From an uncultured Pseudoteredinibacter sp. (GTDB lineage Bacteria > Pseudomonadota > Gammaproteobacteria > Pseudomonadales > Cellvibrionaceae), in NCBI RefSeq assembly GCF_947500695.1, contig NZ_CANMSS010000001.1, forward strand, positions 682,001-746,000: a stretch of DNA of 64,000 bases, read 5' to 3'. The notes beneath the pieces were generated by a model. It worked only from the letters and a program-made list of their open reading frames with translations. It was not told the DNA's origin and did not search any database. Every line of letters begins with the position of its first letter. Position 1 is the stretch's first letter. The translations under genes and the position numbers were made by a program. Shown piece after piece: positions 1 to 9,581 of the stretch.

Positions 1-806
1 CTGTCGATTTTATCAAGTCCGGATGATTTCTCACTCGCCACGAGTAAAGTATCTTTACTATCTGGCTTCATGCTGACAGGAGTCATTCGATCGGTATCAA
101 AAAAATTCTTCTTTTCAAACACATCCCAAGCCGAGCCCGCTTCATTTCGAAATAGCACCTCGGCATGCTTACCATCTTTCCCCTTTTCTAAACGCCCACC
201 AACACGAAGCTCTCCCCAATCATCGGCAAGCCAATAAGAAACCTGATTCGGGTTATCTTGCACTCGAGTTCGAACGCCCGTTTCCAGATTAACCTTGTGA
301 ACTATGGGAGATGCCCAATTGTTTGGAGAATCATCTAAGCTAAGCAAAACATGATCGGGGTCGTCCTTCATTAAGCTAATCAGGCTTGGGTTACGCTTAT
401 AAAAGCCTCTACGATTAGGCTTCGCCTTATAGAATATAGGGCCTGTTCCGTCACGCTTAACACTGCCTATTGTTGAAAGAATGACGACATAATCACGTAT
501 TTCGCGGGTTTTTCGAACGCTCAATAACAATCGCTCATCATTAGCCCACTTAAACCAGTTAATATAGTATTCACCGTCCGACAAACGCGTCAGCTTGGCC
601 TCAGGATCTGCGAGATCCCGCATTACGATAAAGCTATTTGTTCCATCGGACATTTTGGCCGCCAAGTATCGACCATTGGGTGAGATCTCGGGATTGGAAA
701 ATCTAGGCAGCTTCGCAAACTCAGACACATCAACAACAGCGCCCATTGATGTAGCGCTATTTAATAAAACGATCAGTAACAACGATATCCAGATAGTGTA
801 TTTCAT
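1..806 (-). CDS. S9 family (prolyl oligopeptidase-like) peptidase, N-terminal part
   Basis: This gene runs off the left edge; about 268 codons are visible from an ATG at 806. The first 23 residues form a Sec signal peptide ending near NSATSMGA, so the enzyme is predicted to be exported. The following segment, with FAKLPRFSNPEISPNGRYLAA and then repeated short strands carrying W and D residues, is the typical start of the beta-propeller of secreted S9 peptidases. The catalytic alpha/beta-hydrolase domain would lie outside the window, so activity cannot be judged. It follows guaA on the same strand but a strong terminator separates them, so it is probably its own unit. The family call is fairly secure; the substrate is unknown. 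Confidence 0.75.
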   Translation of the reverse strand, partial: MKYTIWISLLLIVLLNSATSMGAVVDVSEFAKLPRFSNPEISPNGRYLAAKMSDGTNSFIVMRDLADPEAKLTRLSDGEYYINWFKWANDERLLLSVRKTREIRDYVVILSTIGSVKRDGTGPIFYKAKPNRRGFYKRNPSLISLMKDDPDHVLLSLDDSPNNWASPIVHKVNLETGVRTRVQDNPNQVSYWLADDWGELRVGGRLEKGKDGKHAEVLFRNEAGSAWDVFEKKNFFDTDRMTPVSMKPDSKDTLLVASEKSSGLDKID

Positions 807-844
807 AAGCATCCCTTCATATTAAACTTCACACATCAGATCAA

Positions 845-877
845 AGAAAAAAGGGAGCGACCAGCGCTCCCTTTGAA
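845..877 (-). terminator. Intrinsic terminator after guaA
   Basis: On the minus strand GGGAGCG pairs with CGCTCCC (853-859 with 865-871) across a 5-base loop, with flanking A and T runs. It lies 18 bases past the guaA stop. The A/T runs on both sides could make it work in both directions. Confidence 0.8.
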
Positions 878-894
878 ACTGGCTTACAATCCAG

Positions 895-2472
895 TTACTC
901 CCATTCGATTGTTGCTGGCGGCTTACTTGAAACGTCGTAGGCCACACGAGATACACCGGATATCTCGTTAATAATTCGATTGGAGCAACGTTCTAATAAA
1001 TCATAAGGCAAATGCGCCCAGCGTGCTGTCATAAAATCAACTGTTTCTACAGCTCGCAAAGAGACAACCCACTCATAGCGGCGGCCATCTCCAACCACAC
1101 CAACAGATTTTACCGGCAAGAATACCGCAAAAGCCTGACTGGTTTTATGATACCAATCCGCTGCATGCAACTCTTCTAAGAAGATGGCATCCGCTTCACG
1201 TAAAATGTCAGCGTATTCCTTTTTAACTTCACCCAGGATACGCACACCCAAACCCGGCCCCGGGAACGGATGACGATAAACCATATCGTAAGGTAAACCT
1301 AACTCTAAACCAATTTTGCGTACTTCATCTTTAAACAGTTCACGTAATGGCTCAACCAGCTCAAACTCCATATCGTCAGGCAGGCCACCAACATTATGGT
1401 GCGACTTAATGACATGAGCTTTACCGGTTTTTGCAGCCGCCGATTCGATTACATCTGGGTAAATGGTGCCTTGCGCCAACCATTTAACGTTCTGCAACTT
1501 GGCAGCCTCTTGATCGAAAACCTCAATAAAGGTATTACCAATAATTTTGCGCTTGTCTTCAGGGTCAGCAACACCTTGCAGTTTGCCAAGGAATAAATCT
1601 TCCGCATCGGCACGAATGACTTTTACACCCATGTTCTTAGCAAACATATCCATTACTTGATCGCCTTCATCCTTACGAAGTAGGCCATTGTCAACGAATA
1701 CACAGGTTAATTGATCACCGATTGCCTTGTGCAGCAAAGCGGCTACTACCGATGAATCTACACCACCTGAAAGGCCAAGCAGTACCTTATCAGTACCCAC
1801 CTGCTCTCTTACTTTCTGGATGGCGTCTTCAACGATATTGGCGGGATTCCATAGCGCTTCACAGCCTGCAAGCTTCAGTACAAAATGCTCAAAAATGCGC
1901 TTACCTTGCAAAGTATGAGTTACCTCTGGGTGAAACTGCACGCCATATAGGTCACGCTCTTCGCAGTACATACCCGCAATTGGGCAAGAATCTGTAGAGG
2001 CCATTAGCTCAAAGCCTGCAGGCATTTCACTAACTTTATCGCCGTGACTCATCCAAACATCCAGCAATGAGCCGCCATCGTGGTCCACATGGTCACGAAT
2101 ATCATTCAGCAGCGCTCCACGGCCATGCACTTTAATCTGGGCGTAGCCGAATTCGCGCATATCAGAAGTGCTAACCTTACCGCCCAGCTGTTCAGCCATG
2201 GTCTGCATGCCATAGCAAATGCCCAGAACTGGCACGCCCATGTTAAACACACATTCTGGGGCACGTGGTGACTCCCCGGCGGTGACCGATTCGGGGCCGC
2301 CCGCTAAAATAATGCCTCGAGGATCGAAATCTCGGATTTCCTCCTCAGTCATATCAAAAGCACGAATCTCAGAATAGACACCAATCTCGCGCACTCGGCG
2401 TGCAATCAACTGTGTATATTGAGAACCGAAATCCAAAATCAAAATGCGTTGAGCATGAATATCGTGAGTCAT
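895..2472 (-). CDS. guaA: GMP synthase, glutamine-hydrolysing
   Basis: This enzyme converts XMP to GMP with ATP and glutamine, the last step of guanine nucleotide synthesis. The N-terminal class I glutamine amidotransferase domain has the Cys nucleophile in GICYGMQ and the His-Glu pair in HPEVTHT. The ATP pyrophosphatase domain follows with the P-loop LSGGVDSSV near residue 230, and the C-terminal dimerisation domain ends in PPATIEWE. The reading frame extends upstream to a TTG at 2499. The ATG at 2472 gives 525 residues and an [18 protein letters not shown] start that matches the family, so it was chosen. It lies downstream of guaB with 74 bases between them, including a terminator-like hairpin. 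Confidence 0.97.
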   Translation of the reverse strand: MTHDIHAQRILILDFGSQYTQLIARRVREIGVYSEIRAFDMTEEEIRDFDPRGIILAGGPESVTAGESPRAPECVFNMGVPVLGICYGMQTMAEQLGGKVSTSDMREFGYAQIKVHGRGALLNDIRDHVDHDGGSLLDVWMSHGDKVSEMPAGFELMASTDSCPIAGMYCEERDLYGVQFHPEVTHTLQGKRIFEHFVLKLAGCEALWNPANIVEDAIQKVREQVGTDKVLLGLSGGVDSSVVAALLHKAIGDQLTCVFVDNGLLRKDEGDQVMDMFAKNMGVKVIRADAEDLFLGKLQGVADPEDKRKIIGNTFIEVFDQEAAKLQNVKWLAQGTIYPDVIESAAAKTGKAHVIKSHHNVGGLPDDMEFELVEPLRELFKDEVRKIGLELGLPYDMVYRHPFPGPGLGVRILGEVKKEYADILREADAIFLEELHAADWYHKTSQAFAVFLPVKSVGVVGDGRRYEWVVSLRAVETVDFMTARWAHLPYDLLERCSNRIINEISGVSRVAYDVSSKPPATIEWE

Positions 2473-2497
2473 AGAACTGTCTTGTCGCCTAATAAAC

Positions 2498-2523
2498 AAA
2501 AAAGGCCAGCCCGAGAGCTGACC
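2498..2523 (-). terminator. Terminator-like hairpin between guaB and guaA
   Basis: On the minus strand GGTCAGC pairs with GCTGGCC (one G-T pair) across a 6-base loop and is followed by six T residues. It sits between the guaB stop and the guaA start. It could end part of the guaB transcripts and lower guaA expression. Confidence 0.65.
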
Positions 2524-2546
2524 TATAGATCAATAATCAATTAGCC

Positions 2547-4022
2547 TTAGCGGCCACCCACCGGATAATTGGGTGCCTCTTTGGTTATTTGCACATCGTG
2601 CACGTGGGATTCTCCCATACCGGCTGCGGTAACTCTTACAAACTCTGGCTGAGTACGCATAATATCGATAGTACGAGAACCGGTGTAGCCCATTGAAGAG
2701 CGCAAGCCACCCATCATCTGGTGAACAATGGCTGACATTGGGCCCTTATAAGGTACTCGACCTTCGATGCCTTCAGGTACAAGCTTTTCAGCACCCTGGC
2801 TAGCATCTTGGAAGTAGCGATCTGATGAGCCTTGGGTTTTAGCCATAGCACCCAATGAGCCCATACCACGATAGGCCTTATAGGTACGGCCCTGGTACAA
2901 CTCCACTTCCCCTGGAGCTTCTTCAGTACCCGCAAACATTGAGCCCATCATCACACAGTGGGCACCGGCTACAATTGCTTTGGCAATATCACCAGAAAAA
3001 CGTACACCACCATCAGCAATAACCGGCACATTGGTATCTTTAAGGGCATCCACAACGTTAGCAATTGCCGAAATCTGTGGCACACCGACACCAGATACAA
3101 TTCGTGTGGTACAGATGGAGCCTGGGCCAATGCCCACTTTAACACCATCGGCTCCCGCCTCTACGAGCGCCTTGGCAGCCGCCGCAGTAGCGATATTGCC
3201 GCCAATCACCTGTACTTCAGGGTAATCCGTCTTAATTTTACGTACGCGATCGAGTACGTTTTTAGAGTGGCCGTGGGCAGTATCAACAACCAGCAGATCG
3301 ACACCAGCTGTAACTAAAGCGGCGACACGATCATCGGTGTCAGGGCTTGTGCCCACAGAAGCACCAACGCGCAAACGACCTTCAGGGTCTTTACAGGCAT
3401 TTGGATACTGCTCAGCTTTGGTAATATCTTTAACAGTGATTAGGCCGGTTAGTTCAAAGTTATCATTAACCACCATCACTTTTTCGATGCGATGACGATG
3501 CAGTAGAATCTGCACCTCATCCAGTGGCGCGCCCTCGGAGACAGTAACCAACTTGTCTTTAGGAGTCATGATATCCGCTACAGTAGCGTCTAAATTGGGC
3601 TCAAAACGCACATCTCGTGCCGTTACAATACCTACCAGGTCGCCATTATCCAGTACCGGGAAGCCAGAGAACTTGTTCTCTACAGTTAAAGCAACCAGCT
3701 CTCGGATAGTCGCTGACGACTCAATGGTAATTGGATCTCGGACCACGCCCGCCTCAAACTTCTTAACGGCACGCACTTCGGCAGCCTGACCTTCAATGGT
3801 CATGCTCTTGTGAATAATACCGATACCGCCCTCTTGAGCGATGGCGATAGCTAGGCGAGCTTCTGTTACCGTATCCATCGCGGCTGACACCAGCGGGATA
3901 TTTAGCTCAATATCGCGACTAATACGTGACTTTAAGCAAACATCTTTTGCCGTGATCTCTGAATAGCCTGGAACTAGCAATACATCATCAAACGTTAAAG
4001 CTTCTTGTGCGATACGCAACAT
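2547..4022 (-). CDS. guaB: Inosine-5'-monophosphate dehydrogenase
   Basis: This enzyme oxidises IMP to XMP with NAD+, the committed step to GMP. The 491-residue length is normal for the family. The TIM-barrel start [14 protein letters not shown] is followed by two CBS domains (about residues 95-205). The catalytic Cys lies in [15 protein letters not shown], and the mobile flap carries [18 protein letters not shown]. The ATG at 4022 fits the family start. It is the first gene of a guaBA unit whose promoter must lie in the intergenic region shared with the divergent xseA. Confidence 0.97.
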   Translation of the reverse strand: MLRIAQEALTFDDVLLVPGYSEITAKDVCLKSRISRDIELNIPLVSAAMDTVTEARLAIAIAQEGGIGIIHKSMTIEGQAAEVRAVKKFEAGVVRDPITIESSATIRELVALTVENKFSGFPVLDNGDLVGIVTARDVRFEPNLDATVADIMTPKDKLVTVSEGAPLDEVQILLHRHRIEKVMVVNDNFELTGLITVKDITKAEQYPNACKDPEGRLRVGASVGTSPDTDDRVAALVTAGVDLLVVDTAHGHSKNVLDRVRKIKTDYPEVQVIGGNIATAAAAKALVEAGADGVKVGIGPGSICTTRIVSGVGVPQISAIANVVDALKDTNVPVIADGGVRFSGDIAKAIVAGAHCVMMGSMFAGTEEAPGEVELYQGRTYKAYRGMGSLGAMAKTQGSSDRYFQDASQGAEKLVPEGIEGRVPYKGPMSAIVHQMMGGLRSSMGYTGSRTIDIMRTQPEFVRVTAAGMGESHVHDVQITKEAPNYPVGGR

Positions 4023-4345
4023 TGTTTCGAAGAACCTATATAAAACGGTTTATAAATACTGGGCCATCCCCCCTTGATATAACTATTACTAACTAAGCCA
4101 ATAGCTATAGAGCTTCGGCAAAGTGCGATAGGACTACAAGGTGAAGGAGTGGCTTAGATAAACCGGCAATTATATAGATTTTCTAGCCAAGGGTAAACAA
4201 GAGACACGAGCCTTAGCCCAGCCGCAGCATGGCTAGCGACAATTTAGCCGAGCTATTGATCAAATAAGCAACAAGCCATGACCTCAACTAAAATCACTAC
4301 GCTTATGGCTGTGCTCAAGGCAACTGATCCCATACAATAAGCGCC
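4023..4345. other. Divergent intergenic region guaB/xseA
   Basis: These 323 bases separate two divergent genes and must hold both promoters. AT-rich stretches near 4040-4100 could serve guaB. No operator or strong promoter could be assigned with confidence, and no further gene was seen. Confidence 0.5.
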
Positions 4346-5689
4346 ATGAATCAATCTCAAAACAAACAAGTCCTTAGCGTTAGTCAGCTAAACCGTAAAG
4401 CCAAACAGCTCTTGGAAACCCACCTCCCCCTAATTTGGCTGGAAGGTGAAATATCTAACTTGGCCAAACCGTCCTCTGGACACTGGTATTTAACCCTTAA
4501 GGATCAAGGCGCCCAAGTCCGCGGTGCAATGTTTCGAAACCGCAATCAAATGCTGCGCTTTAACCCGCAAAATGGCGACAAAGTCCTAGTGCGGGCCCGG
4601 GTAAGCTTGTACGAAGGGCGTGGTGATTATCAGCTGATTATCGAACATATGCAGCCTGCGGGTACCGGGGACCTTCAAGCACAATTTGAAGCCTTAAAAG
4701 AAAAGCTCTTCCAACAAGGCCTGATGGCGGAAGAACGCAAACGTCTACTACCCGACCATATCGGCAAATTAGCCGTTGTCACCTCACCCAGCGGCGCAGC
4801 GGTTAGAGATGTTTTAAGCGTTCTGAAACGCCGAAGCCCCAGCACTGAAGTGACCATACTGCCCTGCCAAGTCCAAGGTGATATTGCTGCAAGCCAGATT
4901 ATTAATGCCATTGAGCTGGCTAACAAGCATGCGGGAGCGGACGCGATACTGCTTACCCGTGGTGGTGGCTCACTAGAAGACCTATGGGCATTTAACAATG
5001 AAGCACTGGCTTATGCCATCGTGAATAGTGACATCCCAGTTATTTCAGCAGTTGGCCACGAAGTCGACTTCACCATCGCAGACTTTGTCGCCGACTTGCG
5101 GGCAGCAACCCCTTCAGCAGCCGCTGAGCTACTCAGCCAGGATCAAGAAAACCAACAACAGCTGCTATTAGGCAACGCGGTATTACTTGGTCAAGCCTGC
5201 CAACGCAAGGTGGCCACTGAAAAACTTAAGCTCAAACAGCTATCGCGTCGCTTACGTCATCCTGGGCAAACTTTAGAACAACAGAGCCAACGACTAGATA
5301 ATCTGGAGATTCGCTTACAGCGAGCATGGGCCAATCGCCTGACACTCCAACAACACAAGTTCAAAGGCCTGCAGTTTCGCTTTGCGCAGCAACACCCTAA
5401 GCAGCGACTTGTAGAGCTACAACAAACAGTGAGCCAGCAAAGCAAAAATCTATCGCTATTGATGGGCAACAAAATACAAAAGTTAGAAATGTCGCTCAGC
5501 ACACCGGTCGGCAAGCTACAGGCTTTAAGTCCTCTGGCGGTTTTGCAACGTGGATTCAGCATTAGTCGCGATAGCGAGGGTAAAATCATCCACAAGGCCA
5601 CCCAGATCAGCACAGGAGATCTTATTTCAGTCCAGCTGGAGGAAGGGAAATTAGATTGCCAGGTGGCAGCGATACAAACAAGCAAGTAG
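4346..5689 (+). CDS. xseA: Exodeoxyribonuclease VII large subunit
   Basis: This is the catalytic subunit of ExoVII, which with XseB degrades single-stranded DNA into short oligonucleotides in both directions. The 447-residue protein has an N-terminal OB-fold (about residues 10-105, with WLEGEISNLAKPSSGHWYL). The catalytic core carries SPSGAAVRDVL, RGGGSLEDLWAFN and GHEVDFTIADFVADLRAATP, including the conserved Asp. A Q/R-rich coiled-coil region precedes the C-terminal RGFSISRD segment. It is divergent from guaB, as in related gammaproteobacteria. No xseB is present in this window. Confidence 0.97.
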   Translation: MNQSQNKQVLSVSQLNRKAKQLLETHLPLIWLEGEISNLAKPSSGHWYLTLKDQGAQVRGAMFRNRNQMLRFNPQNGDKVLVRARVSLYEGRGDYQLIIEHMQPAGTGDLQAQFEALKEKLFQQGLMAEERKRLLPDHIGKLAVVTSPSGAAVRDVLSVLKRRSPSTEVTILPCQVQGDIAASQIINAIELANKHAGADAILLTRGGGSLEDLWAFNNEALAYAIVNSDIPVISAVGHEVDFTIADFVADLRAATPSAAAELLSQDQENQQQLLLGNAVLLGQACQRKVATEKLKLKQLSRRLRHPGQTLEQQSQRLDNLEIRLQRAWANRLTLQQHKFKGLQFRFAQQHPKQRLVELQQTVSQQSKNLSLLMGNKIQKLEMSLSTPVGKLQALSPLAVLQRGFSISRDSEGKIIHKATQISTGDLISVQLEEGKLDCQVAAIQTSK

Positions 5690-5852
5690 ACTTGCAATAT
5701 ATAAGGCTATGTCATCAAATTGTTGCATAAGCCTGATTTAATATGGCGTTTATTTTTTGCGTTGCTCATGGCGAGCGACACAGCTGTGCAAACAGCGCTG
5801 AATGAGACTGGATTGCCAATTCGCAATATCAGCACAGATGACACGGATTATC

Positions 5853-6362
5853 ATGTTGAATACTTATAGATCAAAACCTTTAAAGGCAATCGCGGTAACG
5901 GCTGGACTTGTAATGCTAGGCGGCTGTGATCTTTTAAACAGCCCCACAACCGGTTCTGGCCAAGCGAATGCTGGCTGCCTGCTGGAACACAATGCCAGCG
6001 GCGGCGAGTATCGCATCATGATGGTTCAGCAACATAACGGCGAGTGGAATTTTCCAGGTGGCGGTTTTCGCTGGCGAGAAACACCCGCGCAAACTGCTGA
6101 ACGGGAAACCCTTGAAGAAACCGGCGTCGCTGTAAGCGCCGATAAAACAATCAAAACCTTTGATAATGGCTTCCAGTTGTTTAGTTGCACCAATAAAGAA
6201 AAGATGCGACCAAACCCCGAAGACAATATTGAAATCTTAAGCGCACGCTGGGTTAATCCCTCGCTTATTCCTGCAGTGCAGTGGCGCTTCCCCTATCAAA
6301 GAGCTTGGCTTATGGACTATTTAAACCAATCCAATGCCAGCCAAAACAACAGTGAAAATTAA
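5853..6362 (+). CDS. Lipoprotein-anchored Nudix hydrolase
   Basis: A canonical Nudix box (Gx5Ex7RExxEExGV, within GGFRWRETPAQ...RETLEETGV) shows a Nudix fold that hydrolyses nucleoside diphosphate-linked compounds. The N-terminus carries a lipobox, with MLGGC placing the lipidated Cys at residue 25 when the ATG at 5853 is used. Upstream in-frame starts at 5802 and 5838 would put extra residues before the signal peptide and have no better ribosome binding site. Most Nudix enzymes are cytoplasmic, so a membrane-anchored, presumably periplasmic one is unusual. The gene ends 12 bases before a PhoA-type phosphatase lipoprotein, which suggests joint transcription and a shared role on extracytoplasmic phosphorylated compounds. 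That role is inferred. Confidence 0.8.
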   Translation: MLNTYRSKPLKAIAVTAGLVMLGGCDLLNSPTTGSGQANAGCLLEHNASGGEYRIMMVQQHNGEWNFPGGGFRWRETPAQTAERETLEETGVAVSADKTIKTFDNGFQLFSCTNKEKMRPNPEDNIEILSARWVNPSLIPAVQWRFPYQRAWLMDYLNQSNASQNNSEN

Positions 6363-6374
6363 TCAGGCTCAATC

Positions 6375-7886
6375 ATGATTTTTAAGAAAAAAATTCTTTG
6401 CTTATCGTTAGGGCTCGGCTTATTAGCTGGCTGTAGTGACGACAGCATCACCCAACAAAAAACCAATCCCTGGTTTGAACAAGGGCAGGCTCAGCTTAAA
6501 GCCGCCTTAAAGCGCGAAAACAATGAAAACAAAGCGAAAAACGTCATCGTATTTGTGGGTGATGGCAACGGTATTGCCTCAGTAACGGCAACTCGCATAT
6601 TCAAGGGCCAAATCGACGGTGGTGATGGCGAGGAATTTCAGCTTTCCTATGAACACTTTCCGCATATGGCATTATCGAAAACCTATAACACGAATGCTCA
6701 GACCCCAGATTCGGCTGGCACTGCGACAGCCATCATGACGGGCATTAAAACCAAGATGGGGCTTATTTCGGTTAACGACAGTATCGACCGCGGCGATTGC
6801 CAAGCCGCACTGAAAAATCATGCCGCTACCCTGATGGAGCTGGCTGAACTTGATGGACGCTCAACCGGCGTGGTTACAACTACGCGCATTACCCATGCCA
6901 CCCCCGCTTCTACTTACGCACACTCTGCAGACAGAAACTTTGAGGACGACAGTAAGCTTAGCGCCCACGACAAAGAAGCCGGTTGCAAAGACATAGCACA
7001 ACAACTCATCGAGTTTTCGTATGGCGACGGCATTGAGGTAGCTATGGGCGGCGGGCGTCGACACTTTCTACCAAGCAATGTCAGTGGACCAGAAGGCAAA
7101 TTTGGTAAACGTCGAGATCAGCGCAATCTAATTGAAGAATGGCAAGAAAAACACCCCGACGGCCGATATGTTTGGAATCAAAAAGGTTTCGATAAGGTAG
7201 ACCCAAAAGAAACCGATAAATTGTTCGGCCTATTTAACAGCTCTCATATGGAATACGAACTTGATCGCGAAAAAGATCAAGGTGGCGAGCCCTCTTTAGC
7301 CGAAATGACTGACAAAGCGATTGATATTCTGAGCAAAAATGACGATGGCTTTTTTCTCTTGGTTGAAGGCGGCCGAATTGATCACGCCCACCACGCTGGC
7401 AATGCAAAGCGTGCCCTAACCGACGGTATTGCAATGGCCGATGCCGTTGAAATGGCTATGCGCAAAACCGATAAAGAAGACACTCTAATTATTGTTACTG
7501 CCGACCATTCACACACATTTGTTATTCAGGGCTACTCTTATCGCGGTAACCCAATTCTTGGTTTAGCCCAAGGTATCGATAAAAAAGGTCGGCCAGCCAA
7601 CACACCAAACCTAGCTTTAGATGGCAAGCCTTACACCACACTTTCTTATGCTAATGGTCCAGGTGCACATAGTCACGGCCCCCGCCCTCATGCCACAGAA
7701 GAGCAAGCTCAAAGCCACGACTACAAGCAGCAAGCTTTAATCCCGCTTGAGTCAGAAACTCATGCTGGCGAAGACGTAGCCATTTATGCCCGTGGTCCTT
7801 GGGCTCACTTGTTTAATGGTGTCGTTGAACAAAACTATATTTTTCACGCTATTAATCATGCTGCAGAGCTAGACGCTGAACGATAG
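6375..7886 (+). CDS. Alkaline phosphatase (PhoA family) lipoprotein
   Basis: This enzyme hydrolyses phosphomonoesters outside the cytoplasm. The 503-residue protein begins with a lipoprotein signal (LLAGC, Cys20). It contains the metal-binding Asp in FVGDGNG (Asp63), the phosphorylated Ser113 in TPDSAGTATA, the metal ligands in GGRIDHAHHAGN, and a late ADHSHTF motif. These mark the PhoA-type alkaline phosphatase superfamily with all key residues visible. It follows the Nudix lipoprotein with a 12-base gap and ends at a strong bidirectional terminator. No Pho box could be identified, so regulation by phosphate is not shown. Confidence 0.92.
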   Translation: MIFKKKILCLSLGLGLLAGCSDDSITQQKTNPWFEQGQAQLKAALKRENNENKAKNVIVFVGDGNGIASVTATRIFKGQIDGGDGEEFQLSYEHFPHMALSKTYNTNAQTPDSAGTATAIMTGIKTKMGLISVNDSIDRGDCQAALKNHAATLMELAELDGRSTGVVTTTRITHATPASTYAHSADRNFEDDSKLSAHDKEAGCKDIAQQLIEFSYGDGIEVAMGGGRRHFLPSNVSGPEGKFGKRRDQRNLIEEWQEKHPDGRYVWNQKGFDKVDPKETDKLFGLFNSSHMEYELDREKDQGGEPSLAEMTDKAIDILSKNDDGFFLLVEGGRIDHAHHAGNAKRALTDGIAMADAVEMAMRKTDKEDTLIIVTADHSHTFVIQGYSYRGNPILGLAQGIDKKGRPANTPNLALDGKPYTTLSYANGPGAHSHGPRPHATEEQAQSHDYKQQALIPLESETHAGEDVAIYARGPWAHLFNGVVEQNYIFHAINHAAELDAER

Positions 7887-7914
7887 GACGGTAATAAAAC
7901 GCTAACAGCGGAAA

Positions 7915-7946
7915 ATAAAAAAGGGAGCAAAAGCTCCCTTTTTTAT
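7915..7946. terminator. Bidirectional terminator between phosphatase and der
   Basis: GGGAGC (7923-7928) pairs with GCTCCC (7933-7938) around an AAAA loop, and A and T runs flank both sides. It serves the convergent genes ending at 7886 (plus) and 7972 (minus). Confidence 0.85.
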
Positions 7947-7971
7947 TTTTGAACCCAGTAATTCCAGCAAG

Positions 7972-9384
7972 CTATTTCTTCTTTTTCTTTTTAGCGTTTT
8001 TATAGTGCTCCATCAAACGCCTCTTTTTAGCCGCTTGACGAGAGCTCAGTTCATTTTTCTTACCGTTGTAAGGGTTATCAGTAGACTTAAACTCCATTTT
8101 GATTGGAGTGCCGTGCAAATCTAAAACACGACGAAATGTTTTCTCTAAGTACTTTTTATAGTGTGCAGGAACAGATTCCGTCTGATTACCATGAATTACA
8201 ATAATCGGAGGATTTTTACCACCGGCGTGCGCATAGCGCAACTTGATTCGATGCCCACCGACCATAGGTGGTTGATGAGTAGAGACAGCATCCTGCAAAA
8301 TTCTCGTCAAATGATTGGTGGTTAACTTATCGGTTGCGGCACTATAGGCCTGCTCGATAGACTCATACAAATGACCAACACCGGTACCATGCAAAGCCGA
8401 AATAAAATGAATATCGGCAAAGTCGACAAAACGCAGGCGACGCTCTAGCTCATTTTTAACAAACTCTTTATGCTCGCTATCCAAACCATCCCATTTATTT
8501 AAAGCAACTACCAATGCTCTACCCTGGTCAATTACATGCCCCATTAAATGAAGATCTTGATCAACCAAACCCTCAGTCGCATCCACTAATAAAACCACAA
8601 CGTTGGCATCATTAATCGCTTGCAAAGTTTTAACGATAGAGAATTTTTCTACGGACTCTTTTACGTTTTTGCGGCGTCGAATACCCGCCGTATCGATGAT
8701 CGTATATGGTTTTTCGTTGCGCTCATAGTTAATATAAACACTATCGCGGGTGGTGCCCGGCATATCAAAAACAACCACACGATCTTCACCCAACAAACGG
8801 TTTACCAAAGTAGATTTACCCACATTAGGGCGACCAACAATGGCCATTTTAATACCCTTGGCTTCCTCCTCCTCTTCATCCTCAAAGACGTTTTCAGGGA
8901 ATTCCTCAAGCACTAATTCCATCAGTGTTTTCACACCACGACCTTGGGTAGCCGTCGTACCATACACCTCACCAAGACCCATCTCATAGAATGGCGCCAT
9001 AGCGACATCGTGGTTCTGACCATCAATTTTATTGGCCACCACATAGGTACGCTTATTATTAACGCGTAAATGTTCTGCGATCATTTCATCGGCCGCCGTT
9101 AGGCCATCACGGCTATCGACCAAAAACAACACGACATCAGCCTCTTCAACAGCTAATAGCGACTGCTCAGCCATAGCCGAATCGATACCCTCTTCGTCAC
9201 CTGTAATACCGCCAGTATCAATCACCATAAACTGACGCTTATTAATCTCACCGTCACCGTATTTACGATCCCGTGTTAGGCCGGCGTAGTTTGCCACTAG
9301 GGCGTCACGACTGCGGGTCAGACGATTAAACATGGTAGATTTGCCCACATTAGGGCGACCAACCAAGGCGATTACAGGTATCAT
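7972..9384 (-). CDS. der: Ribosome assembly GTPase Der (EngA)
   Basis: Der is an essential tandem GTPase that helps mature the 50S ribosomal subunit. Two G domains are visible, each with the P-loop GRPNVGKST (near residues 8 and 186) and DTGGI/DTAGI switch II motifs. A KH-like C-terminal domain follows and ends in a Lys-rich tail. Length (470) and start ([11 protein letters not shown]) fit the family. It lies downstream of bamB in the conserved order hisS-yfgM-bamB-der. A terminator-like hairpin separates it from bamB, so it may also have its own promoter in the 197-base gap. Confidence 0.97.
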   Translation of the reverse strand: MIPVIALVGRPNVGKSTMFNRLTRSRDALVANYAGLTRDRKYGDGEINKRQFMVIDTGGITGDEEGIDSAMAEQSLLAVEEADVVLFLVDSRDGLTAADEMIAEHLRVNNKRTYVVANKIDGQNHDVAMAPFYEMGLGEVYGTTATQGRGVKTLMELVLEEFPENVFEDEEEEEAKGIKMAIVGRPNVGKSTLVNRLLGEDRVVVFDMPGTTRDSVYINYERNEKPYTIIDTAGIRRRKNVKESVEKFSIVKTLQAINDANVVVLLVDATEGLVDQDLHLMGHVIDQGRALVVALNKWDGLDSEHKEFVKNELERRLRFVDFADIHFISALHGTGVGHLYESIEQAYSAATDKLTTNHLTRILQDAVSTHQPPMVGGHRIKLRYAHAGGKNPPIIVIHGNQTESVPAHYKKYLEKTFRRVLDLHGTPIKMEFKSTDNPYNGKKNELSSRQAAKKRRLMEHYKNAKKKKKK

Positions 9385-9535
9385 TTGGTATTCCAGTAGA
9401 GGTTTAGGGTTATCTAAGAGACTTCTAACCCATTTTGATGTATCTCGTGGGCCGCGAGTATAGGGATTTTCTCGTCAGTAGCAAGTTTTAGTGGCCATGT
9501 GGCAAATCTGGCCTGGATATAAAGAAGCCAATAAC

Positions 9536-9561
9536 GAAAAAAGGGCCAAAAGGCCCTTTTT
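9536..9561 (-). terminator. Intrinsic terminator after bamB
   Basis: AAGGGCC and GGCCCTT pair around a 4-base A loop, with an A run on one side and a T run on the other, 21 bases past the bamB stop. Confidence 0.8.
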
Positions 9562-9581
9562 GCTTGACTAAGGGATCACAC

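Noticed and set aside
595..825. 76-residue frame inside the S9 peptidase start
   Set aside because: It is antisense to a well supported signal-peptide-bearing protein and reads as an out-of-frame shadow.
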